Positions 1 through 5,125 of a DNA stretch of 7,171 bases are shown one piece after another (position 1 is the stretch's first letter; each line of letters begins with the position of its first letter). The position numbers and the translations under genes were made by a program. The stretch is from Desulfonema limicola (GTDB lineage: Bacteria; Desulfobacterota; Desulfobacteria; Desulfobacterales; Desulfosalsimonadaceae). The notes under the pieces are model-generated. The model was not told where the DNA came from. It ran no database searches and worked only from the letters and a program-made list of their open reading frames with translations. The DNA lies in assembly GCA_020722245.1 (NCBI GenBank), contig DYLE01000124.1:1-7171 (forward strand), given 5' to 3'.

Positions 1-608
1 AGGTTTTTGAGGCCATCGAAAAATTCTCGGTAGTCAAGACCTTGCAGGCCATCGAAACCTGCCACGTGGTACTACTGCTGATCGACGCGACCCAGGGCGT
101 GACCGACCAGGATGCCCACATTGCGGGCTACATCCTGGAAAGCGGCCGCTCGGTGGTGCTGGCGATCAACAAATGGGATGCGGTAGATGCCTACCAGCGG
201 CAGCTGGTGATGCGCTCCATCGAAACCGGCCGAAGGGTGGAGGTGGAGATCCTTCGTAAAGGCGAGGGAATCACCCTTTCGGTTGTTGCCTCGGTTTTTC
301 CAGAAGCCCTGGCTCTGGATCTGGCCTATCGCCTGCTGGGGATTCGAGTGGCCGATATCGAATTTGAGGATCATCGGTCCCAGCGGGAAAATCCCCAGGC
401 CGGGGTGGTGATCTCGGAGATTGACCCCAGGTCTTTTCTGGCCGGCATTGGGGTGAGGGCCGGGGATGTTATTCGGCAGATCAACGAAACCCGCGTACTC
501 AATACGGAGGATTTTAAAAAGGCCGTCATCCGGTATCGGTTGAAGCCAAGCGTGGTGATCCTTCTGGTGCGCGGCGGCGATGGATACTATATCACGGTAA
601 ATCTTTAG
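1..608 (+). CDS. Chimeric frame, 5'-partial: Der/EngA GTPase slice joined in frame to HtrA-type PDZ C-terminus
   Basis: The frame is open from the window edge (first whole codon at 3) to TAG at 606-608, so the true start is upstream; a TTG at 42 lies inside the conserved Der stretch KTLQAIE and is unlikely to be a start. The first 75 residues match the second GTPase domain of Der, the 50S ribosome assembly factor: KFSVVKTLQAIE, then LLIDATQGVTDQD, then the G4 motif NKWD encoded at 168-179. After about base 227 the match stops. Der would continue with the G5 loop and KH-like domain, but here the protein continues as a typical HtrA/Do C-terminus with a PDZ domain (AGVVISEID, GVRAGDVIRQIN, VVILLVRGGDGYYITV). 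Neither half is complete: G5 and KH are missing from Der, and no protease triad is visible for HtrA. A working dual-function protein is unlikely. A deletion fusion, a pseudogene or an assembly join are all possible. Confidence 0.8.
   Translation, partial: VFEAIEKFSVVKTLQAIETCHVVLLLIDATQGVTDQDAHIAGYILESGRSVVLAINKWDAVDAYQRQLVMRSIETGRRVEVEILRKGEGITLSVVASVFPEALALDLAYRLLGIRVADIEFEDHRSQRENPQAGVVISEIDPRSFLAGIGVRAGDVIRQINETRVLNTEDFKKAVIRYRLKPSVVILLVRGGDGYYITVNL
3..227 (+). other. der: Der (EngA) GTPase domain 2 segment, from just after G3 to just past G4
   Basis: This segment encodes the part of the second G domain of Der that follows the switch II region, through the G4 guanine-specificity motif NKWD and about 16 residues beyond it. 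The KFSVxKTLQAIE block and the T/SDQD segment are hallmarks of Der and separate it from Era or MnmE. In Der the next residues after SIET are normally of the RLGFL type, leading to the G5 SAL/SAK loop; here the text changes at that point. The Der assignment rests on remembered family sequence and is strong. Whether der really lies here in the genome is not established. Confidence 0.85.
231..605 (+). other. C-terminal region of an HtrA/Do-type serine protease with one PDZ domain
   Basis: The segment starts with VEVEILRKGEGITLSV, the kind of strand pair that ends the first PDZ domain in Do-type proteases. A linker (FPEALALDLAYRLLGIRV) follows, then a full PDZ domain at about 342-605 containing GVVISEID, the GVRAGDVIRQIN turn and a closing VVILLVRGGDGYYITV strand. 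In HtrA proteins these domains bind exposed C-termini of misfolded envelope proteins and control the protease. The protease domain and its His-Asp-Ser triad are absent from the window. This half is probably the native neighbour of the TPR gene 12 bp downstream, which is an inference from the tight spacing. Confidence 0.75.
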
Positions 609-620
609 AAGGTCAATGCC

Positions 621-1901
621 ATGGGGTTTTTTAATCTTTTTTCAGGCAAGACGCCGGAGGTCATTGAGCGTTCCGGTGATGATTACTTCACAAAGAGGGA
701 GTACGGTCTTGCCAAGCTCGAATACGAGAAGGCCTTAAACAAGGCGGAGAAACAAGGCCGAGAAAAGGCGGAGTTTGCCGGCAGGCTGCGGGAAAAAATC
801 GATAGGTCAAGGGAAGCGCTTGCGGTTTTTCATATGCATACCGCGGAAAGCCTGGTCCAGGCCGGAAGCCATGCGGATGCCAAGGCGCTGTTGACCCTTG
901 CCCTGGAATTAACCCGGGAGGAGGCCTTAAAGGAAGAGATCCGGTTGAAACTGAAGGAGGTGGAGGACGGCCTGGAGGCAGAGAAGCGACGGCCGGACGA
1001 AGACCGCCATAAATCCCCGCAAAAGGCCGAGGCGCAACCGCCTGAGGCTGAGGCATTCAAACCGGCCCTTGCCGGCGTTATGGAGGAAGAACCGGACGCA
1101 GATGAATATTTCTCCGTGCTTTGCAGCGCCCTGCCTGAAGAATTCCAGAAGGCGTACCAGGGGTATGGACAAAGGTTTAAAGAGGGGTATATCGCCTTAA
1201 ACCGCGGCGAGTTTGAACCGGCGGTCAAAAAATTGTCTGAATCCCTGGCGGAGAACCCCGGAAGCCTTATTCCCCTGGAACTGGCCACCGCCCTGGTGAA
1301 CCAGGGGAAAACCGATCATGCCCAAAGGCTTATGGAGGGGTTTGTGCGGCAATACCCGATGCTGCTGAGAGGGTATCAGATCCTCTGCGATATCTACTGG
1401 GAGGGGAAGAACTACGATGCGGCCCTTAAGCTTTTCAGGTCATGCCCCGATGAACTGGCCCAGACCCTTCCGATTCAGCTTTTGACCGGCGAAACCCTGT
1501 ATCAGGCCGGCAGGTATGAGGAGGCCAGGGAGATATTTTCATCCTGCGAGACCCGATTCGGAGAAAATGAGATCCTATCCCGCGCCCTGGCTAAAACCTA
1601 TGAGGCTTTGGGAAGCATCGCAAAGGCCCGCAGCCTGTATGGTAAACTGATCAGCGGATGCGCCGCCTGCGGCGCAAGACGGGACCCTTTTCTCAAACGG
1701 CGGTATGCGGAGCTCTCCTATGAGGCCGGCGAAAAGCCCTCGAAGCTGCTTGAACTCTATTTTTCCCTGGTGCGGGAGGATCCGGACAACCGGTCGGAGT
1801 ACTATCAGCGGATCGTAGGGATCTACGAATCTTTAGGAAACAATAAAGAGGCCCAAAGGTACCGGTCGATGATCAAGGGCCTGGACAAATCCACCGAGTG
1901 A
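621..1901 (+). CDS. Tetratricopeptide repeat protein with central charged linker and CxxC motif
   Basis: A 426-residue protein of unknown function made mainly of helical TPR-like pairs. The first group spans roughly residues 15-115 (for example FTKREYGLAKLEYEKAL). A charged, proline- and glutamate-rich linker follows at about 118-162. A second superhelix covers 184-417 with clear repeats such as EGYIALNRGEFEPAVKKL, GETLYQAGRYEEAREIF and YESLGNNKEAQRYRSM. Cys347 and Cys350 form a CAAC motif followed by GARRDPFLKRRYAELS, which breaks the repeat pattern and could bind metal or form a disulfide. There is no signal peptide or membrane segment, so it is probably cytoplasmic; TPR arrays usually mediate protein-protein contacts. 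The ATG at 621 is supported by AGAAGG at 607-612. It starts 12 bp after the upstream stop and ends 12 bp before the hydrolase gene, so the genes are probably co-transcribed. Partner and role cannot be read from the sequence. Confidence 0.85.
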   Translation: MGFFNLFSGKTPEVIERSGDDYFTKREYGLAKLEYEKALNKAEKQGREKAEFAGRLREKIDRSREALAVFHMHTAESLVQAGSHADAKALLTLALELTREEALKEEIRLKLKEVEDGLEAEKRRPDEDRHKSPQKAEAQPPEAEAFKPALAGVMEEEPDADEYFSVLCSALPEEFQKAYQGYGQRFKEGYIALNRGEFEPAVKKLSESLAENPGSLIPLELATALVNQGKTDHAQRLMEGFVRQYPMLLRGYQILCDIYWEGKNYDAALKLFRSCPDELAQTLPIQLLTGETLYQAGRYEEAREIFSSCETRFGENEILSRALAKTYEALGSIAKARSLYGKLISGCAACGARRDPFLKRRYAELSYEAGEKPSKLLELYFSLVREDPDNRSEYYQRIVGIYESLGNNKEAQRYRSMIKGLDKSTE

Positions 1902-1913
1902 TGGAGGCTTCAA

Positions 1914-2684
1914 ATGGAAAAACAAAAAATTGGAAGCCATGCCGTGATCGCCGGGCAATGGCCTTTGAATTCAACAAAACCCACCCTGATCTTTATTCAC
2001 GGTGCCGCGTTATCCAAGGGGCTGTGGCGGTTTCAGGTCGAGGGGCTTGCCGATATCGCAAACACCATCGCCCTTGATTTGCCGGGCCACAAGGATTCAA
2101 GCGGGGAGGCGTTTAACACCATCGCCGATTACGCTGCATCCGTGATGGAGTTTGTCTCTTTGATGGCGCCTTCTTATCCGATCCTCTGCGGGTTGAGCAT
2201 GGGCGGGGCCATTGTTTTAGAGCTTCTGATTTCTCAGCCGGATTTTTTTCGCGCCGGGATTCTGATGCACACCGGCGCCCGGCTGAAGGTGCTTCCCTTT
2301 GTGTTTGAAACCATTCAGAAGGATTACGCCTCCTATTTTGATCTGGCCCTTGAGTTCACCCTTTCCCGGAAAAGCGATAGGCCCCGGCTGAGGGGGGTGC
2401 TTCAGGAGATCACGGAGATGTCGCCCGAGGTGGCGTTAAAGGATTTTTACGCCTGCAACGCTTTTGACCGGATGAATGATCTTGGCCGAATAAAGACGCC
2501 GGTGCTGGTGATGGCCGGTGATGAGGACAGGCTCACACCGGTGCGCTACGGCGAGTACCTGAAGGAAAACATCGAGGGGTGCCGCATGACGACCATTCCG
2601 GACACCGGGCACCTTTCGCCCCTGGAAAAGCCGGACACGGTCAACCGGGAGATTCGGGATTTTATAGTTTCGCTCAAACAGTAA
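1914..2684 (+). CDS. Alpha/beta hydrolase fold protein
   Basis: A 256-residue alpha/beta hydrolase with all expected landmarks. The oxyanion-hole motif is FIHGAALSKGLW (residues 27-38), followed by LDLPGHKDS (54-62). The nucleophile elbow is GLSMGG with Ser95. The catalytic acid is probably Asp205 in AGDEDRLTP, and the base is His233 in DTGHLSPLEKP. A variable lid region lies between about residues 125 and 185. The length is typical for single-domain esterase, lipase or thioesterase-like members. There is no signal peptide, so it is probably cytoplasmic. The substrate cannot be predicted; members with this look include carboxylesterases and C-C bond hydrolases. The ATG at 1914 has GGAGG at 1903-1907, spaced 6 bases. 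It lies 12 bp behind the TPR gene and is probably translated from the same transcript. No convincing terminator follows its stop codon. Confidence 0.9.
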   Translation: MEKQKIGSHAVIAGQWPLNSTKPTLIFIHGAALSKGLWRFQVEGLADIANTIALDLPGHKDSSGEAFNTIADYAASVMEFVSLMAPSYPILCGLSMGGAIVLELLISQPDFFRAGILMHTGARLKVLPFVFETIQKDYASYFDLALEFTLSRKSDRPRLRGVLQEITEMSPEVALKDFYACNAFDRMNDLGRIKTPVLVMAGDEDRLTPVRYGEYLKENIEGCRMTTIPDTGHLSPLEKPDTVNREIRDFIVSLKQ

Positions 2685-2838
2685 CGATCGATTCGGTGAG
2701 GGACTGCGCGGCCGGAGTGTATCAAAACATCGGGTTCCAAGGATTTATAAGGATTTGCGGTTGCCCTGGAATCTGCTTGAAAATGTTTTGAGGCTTTGAT
2801 AGCTTTTCTCACTCCATAAAAAAAATAATCAAAGGATG

Positions 2839-2863
2839 AGGATGGCCTGAAAAAGGCCGTCCT
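2839..2863 (+). promoter_or_regulatory. Hairpin in the argC leader
   Basis: AGGATGGCCT (2839-2848) and AGGCCGTCCT (2854-2863) form a 10-bp stem with a single G-U wobble around a five-base GAAAA loop. No run of T follows, so it is not a classic intrinsic terminator. It ends 19 bases before the argC start codon, close to the ribosome-binding segment, so it could affect translation or mRNA stability. That role is an inference from position only. Confidence 0.4.
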
Positions 2864-2865
2864 GA

Positions 2866-2881
2866 AAGGATACAAGGATAC
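2866..2881 (+). promoter_or_regulatory. Tandem duplicated ribosome-binding segment of argC
   Basis: AAGGATAC occurs twice back to back, at 2866-2873 and 2874-2881, directly before the ATG at 2883. Each copy carries an AAGGA Shine-Dalgarno core. The distal core leaves 12 bases to the start codon and the proximal one leaves 4, so the ideal spacing falls between them. Either may be used. Slippage could change the copy number. Confidence 0.5.
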
Positions 2882-2882
2882 A

Positions 2883-3920
2883 ATGATCAGGACAGGGGTG
2901 GTCGGCGCGACAGGGTATGCTGGGGCCGAGCTGGTGCGGATTCTTGCCGGGCATCCGGAGGTGTTTTTGACGGTTCTGACCTCCCGGCGGTATGCCGGCG
3001 TCCCTTTTGAAAAGGTATACCCCGCCATGTCCGGAATGATCGACCTGGTGTGTGAGGCCTATGATGAATCGCGTATCTGCGAGAAGGCGGATGTGATCTT
3101 CCTGGCCCTCCCCCACAAGCTCCCCATGGGGTTTGTGCCGGGGTTGCTGAAACAGGGAAAAAAGGTGATTGACCTGTCGGCCGACTTCAGGTTTTCCGAT
3201 CTTGGGGTGTATGAGTCCCTGTATCAGCCGCACACCGCAAAGGATCTTTGCGCCAGAGCGGTTTACGGGCTGTGCGAGGTTTTTCCGGAGCGCATCAAGG
3301 GTTCGGATTTAATCGCCAACCCGGGCTGCTATCCCACCAGTGTGCTTCTGCCGTTGTTTCCCCTGGTGAAACACAGGTTGATCGATCCCGATACGATCAT
3401 TGCGGATTCAAAATCAGGGGTCAGCGGCGCAGGCCGGTCGCTTTCGTTGACCACCCATTTCTGCGAGGCCGATGAGTCGTTTAAAGCCTATAAGGTGGGC
3501 GGCCACCGGCATAAGCCGGAAATGGAAGAGAAGCTGAGCCTCGCCGCCGGAAAACCGGTGAAGATTACCTTTGTGCCGCATCTGCTTCCCATGACGCGGG
3601 GCATGGAAACCACCATTTACGCGGACCTTGCCCGGGAGGTGAAAGAAGCGGATATTGAAGCGTGTTTTCGTGAATTTTATGCCGGCCGCCGGTTTATCCG
3701 TTTAACCGATCAGCACCGGCCGCCCGACACCCTTCATGTGCGCGGGACAAACCTCTGTGATATCGGATTTGTCGTGGAGAAGGATAAGGGGCGCATCATT
3801 TTGATGTCGGTGATCGACAACCTGGTGAAAGGCGCGGCCGGGCAGGCGGTTCAGAACATGAACATCATGCTGGGGTTTGATGAAGCCGCAGGACTGGAGT
3901 TTATCCCTTATGCGGTGTAA
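2883..3920 (+). CDS. argC: N-acetyl-gamma-glutamyl-phosphate reductase
   Basis: ArgC carries out the third step of arginine and ornithine synthesis: NADPH-dependent reduction of N-acetylglutamyl 5-phosphate to N-acetylglutamate 5-semialdehyde, in the cytoplasm. The 345 residues match the usual length of the type 1 family. The N-terminal Rossmann domain opens with GVVGATGYAGAELVR, which holds the dinucleotide-binding glycines (Gly8, Gly11, Gly14). The catalytic cysteine is Cys149 in NPGCYPTS. SKSGVSGAGR follows at residues 176-185, and the active-site histidine lies in GGHRHKPE (His208 or His210). The C-terminal end GQAVQNMNIMLGF is also family-typical. The ATG at 2883 gives the correct start for the Rossmann fold. 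No other arg gene is in the window, so argC is apparently not in a local arg cluster here; argJ could lie beyond secA, but this cannot be seen. Confidence 0.97.
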   Translation: MIRTGVVGATGYAGAELVRILAGHPEVFLTVLTSRRYAGVPFEKVYPAMSGMIDLVCEAYDESRICEKADVIFLALPHKLPMGFVPGLLKQGKKVIDLSADFRFSDLGVYESLYQPHTAKDLCARAVYGLCEVFPERIKGSDLIANPGCYPTSVLLPLFPLVKHRLIDPDTIIADSKSGVSGAGRSLSLTTHFCEADESFKAYKVGGHRHKPEMEEKLSLAAGKPVKITFVPHLLPMTRGMETTIYADLAREVKEADIEACFREFYAGRRFIRLTDQHRPPDTLHVRGTNLCDIGFVVEKDKGRIILMSVIDNLVKGAAGQAVQNMNIMLGFDEAAGLEFIPYAV

Positions 3921-4013
3921 CCGGCGTCTGTTATCCAGGCCGGAATGAAAGACAGCAACGGTTTATCAAATGGCTTTAACTTAAACTTTATTCAAAGAAG
4001 GAGAATGTGAAAG
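3921..4013 (+). other. argC-folD intergenic spacer with small hairpin
   Basis: Right after the argC stop, CCGGC (3921-3925) plus CTG (3928-3930) can pair with CAG (3936-3938) plus GCCGG (3939-3943), giving a stem with a 2-base bulge and a TTATC loop. No T-run follows, so it is not a convincing terminator. The rest is AT-rich, including TTTAACTTAAA near 3974-3985, and no clear promoter can be assigned. folD may be read through from argC. Confidence 0.35.
3998..4013 (+). promoter_or_regulatory. folD ribosome-binding site with an adjacent ATG-TGA start-stop
   Basis: AAGGAG at 3998-4003 is a strong Shine-Dalgarno core, 10 bases before the folD ATG at 4014. An upstream ATG at 4005-4007 is in frame with folD but is followed at once by TGA at 4008-4010. 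It cannot extend folD and sits only one base from the Shine-Dalgarno core, so the start at 4014 is the only workable ATG. Confidence 0.7.
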
Positions 4014-4922
4014 ATGGCAGCAAAATTGATCAAAGGAACGGAGATTCGGGAGGTGATTCTTGAGGAGATCACCCAGGAGGTCAAGCAGATCAAGGAAAAA
4101 CACGGCATGGTTCCCGGACTGGTGACGATCCTGGTCGGTGAAAACCCCGCCTCCATCTCCTATGTGACCTTAAAGATTCAGACCGCCCACCGGGTCGGGT
4201 TCAAGGAGGTTCAGGATTCCCAGCCTGTGGACATTTCGGAAAAGGACCTTCTGGCCCTAATCGACAAATACAACAAGGACGATTCCATCCACGGCATACT
4301 GGTTCAGCTTCCTCTGCCGAAACATATCGATGAAAAAAAGGTCTTAAACGCCATTGATCCGGACAAGGACGTGGACGGGTTTCATCCGGTGAACGTCGGC
4401 CGGCTGATGATCGGGGGCTCGGAGGTCAAGTTTCCACCCTGCACCCCCGCCGGAATTCAGGAACTGATTGTTCGTTCCGGTGTCGAGACCAGTGGTGCTG
4501 AGGTGGTCGTGGTGGGAAGGTCGAACATCGTCGGAAAGCCCATCGCCAACATGATGCTTCAGAAGGGACCCGGCGCAAACTCCACCGTAACGGTGGTTCA
4601 TACACGGACCAAGGATATGGCTTTTCATTGCAAGCGCGCGGATATTTTGATCGTGGCCGCCGGGGTGCCGGACCTGGTCAAGCCGGAATGGATCAAGCCG
4701 GGGGCCTGCGTGATCGATGTCGGCGTCAACCGGGTGGGTGAAAAGGTCAGCGAAAAAACCGGTAAAAAAGTCGCCATTTTAAAAGGGGATGTGGATTTTG
4801 AGGCGGCCAAGGAGATCGCCGGTTATATCACCCCGGTTCCCGGAGGGGTCGGCCCCATGACCATCACCATGCTGATGAGAAATACCCTAAGATCCCTTAA
4901 ATTCAAGCTGGGGCTGATGTAA
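4014..4922 (+). CDS. folD: Bifunctional methylenetetrahydrofolate dehydrogenase / methenyltetrahydrofolate cyclohydrolase
   Basis: FolD interconverts 5,10-methylene-, 5,10-methenyl- and 10-formyl-tetrahydrofolate using NADP(H), supplying one-carbon units for purines and formyl-Met; in acetogenic or sulfate-reducing anaerobes it can also serve the methyl branch of the Wood-Ljungdahl pathway. The 302 residues fit the family. The catalytic pair is Tyr50 and Lys54 in SYVTLK, within the first signature. Substrate-site motifs VQLPLP (97-102) and DVDGFHP (119-125) with Asp121 are present, then PPCTPAG (141-147). The nucleotide loop is GRSNIVGKP (168-176), and the second signature PGGVGPMT lies at 276-283. 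A short stretch at 183-206 (QKGPGANSTVTVVH onward) is longer than in the E. coli enzyme, as in some other bacterial FolD proteins. The gene is closed by the terminator at 4950-4990. Confidence 0.97.
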   Translation: MAAKLIKGTEIREVILEEITQEVKQIKEKHGMVPGLVTILVGENPASISYVTLKIQTAHRVGFKEVQDSQPVDISEKDLLALIDKYNKDDSIHGILVQLPLPKHIDEKKVLNAIDPDKDVDGFHPVNVGRLMIGGSEVKFPPCTPAGIQELIVRSGVETSGAEVVVVGRSNIVGKPIANMMLQKGPGANSTVTVVHTRTKDMAFHCKRADILIVAAGVPDLVKPEWIKPGACVIDVGVNRVGEKVSEKTGKKVAILKGDVDFEAAKEIAGYITPVPGGVGPMTITMLMRNTLRSLKFKLGLM

Positions 4923-4949
4923 CACTCCGTTTTGAAATTATTTTACTCT

Positions 4950-4990
4950 AAAAAAACCATGTGCGTAAGCCGTCGCGCATGGTTTTTTTT
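4950..4990 (+). terminator. Intrinsic terminator after folD, potentially bidirectional
   Basis: CCATGTGCG (4957-4965) pairs with CGCGCATGG (4974-4982), a 9-bp stem with one G-U wobble and an 8-base loop. Eight T follow on the + strand (4983-4990) and seven A precede the stem (4950-4956). The A-run and T-run extend the stem by pairing and would give a T-run on the opposite strand as well. It starts 28 bases after the folD stop and separates the folD unit from the M23-secA unit. Confidence 0.9.
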
Positions 4991-5015
4991 CTTGGACAGA
5001 CCGGCTACTGAAGGC

Positions 5016-5044
5016 TTGACATCTTGACCTCACCGGGGTATAAG
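5016..5044 (+). promoter_or_regulatory. Sigma-70-type promoter for the M23 peptidase-secA unit
   Basis: A perfect TTGACA -35 box (5016-5021) is followed by a 17-bp spacer and TATAAG (5039-5044), five of six matches to the -10 consensus. Transcription would begin near 5051, giving an untranslated leader of about 75 bases before the ATG at 5126. The -35 hexamer lies in a short direct repeat of CTTGAC (5015-5020 and 5023-5028). Position just after the folD terminator supports it as the start of a new unit. Confidence 0.75.
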
Positions 5045-5106
5045 ATAATCTATTGAAAACAAATGAATTTTTATATTAATGGATTTCTATAATAACCGGT
5101 GAGTTA

Positions 5107-5125
5107 AGCAGGGGTGTCTGCGTCG
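5107..5125 (+). promoter_or_regulatory. Ribosome-binding site deciding the start of the M23 peptidase gene
   Basis: AGCAGGGG at 5107-5114 is the only purine-rich core near the start. It leaves 11 bases to the ATG at 5126 but overlaps an alternative in-frame GTG at 5114, which has no Shine-Dalgarno sequence of its own upstream. This favours ATG 5126. The GTG would add four residues and is not excluded. Confidence 0.5.

Larger units (their letters stand above)
2685..2882 (+). other. Intergenic region upstream of argC
   Basis: This 198-bp gap has no credible gene. I looked for a sigma-70 promoter. TTGAAA at 2777-2782 and TTGAGG at 2788-2793 are possible -35 boxes, but neither has a good -10 box at the right distance. 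No ARG-box-like palindrome (TGAAT/ATTCA type) is visible. A 7-bp inverted repeat, CTTTGAT (2794-2800) and ATCAAAG (2828-2834), encloses a 27-base loop that includes a run of A. A stronger hairpin and a duplicated ribosome-binding segment lie at its right end and are listed separately. Confidence 0.6.

Noticed and set aside
42..44. TTG as a start codon for the first gene
   Set aside because: The frame is open further upstream and the upstream residues (FEAIEKFSVVK) are conserved Der sequence, so the gene begins outside the window.
830..1288. Minus-strand open frames within the TPR gene (also 688-1056 and 927-1172)
   Set aside because: They overlap each other and a well-supported sense gene, are serine-, proline- and arginine-rich in the manner of antisense shadows, and have no recognisable domains.
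2579..2791. Plus-strand 70-residue frame extending from the hydrolase into the intergenic gap
   Set aside because: It is mostly an out-of-frame reading of the hydrolase C-terminus, has no ribosome-binding site and no recognisable product.
2777..2816. Possible sigma-70 promoters upstream of argC using TTGAAA or TTGAGG
   Set aside because: At 16-18 bp spacing the -10 positions read TAGCTT or ACTCCA, too far from consensus to support a call.
2546..3233. Minus-strand open frames covering the hydrolase end, the gap and the argC start (2546-3028 and 2829-3233)
   Set aside because: Both run mostly antisense to argC or the hydrolase, lack family resemblance, and would leave the sense leader elements unexplained.
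3921..3943. Hairpin after argC as a terminator
   Set aside because: The stem has a bulge, is short, and is followed by AATGAAAG with no T-run.
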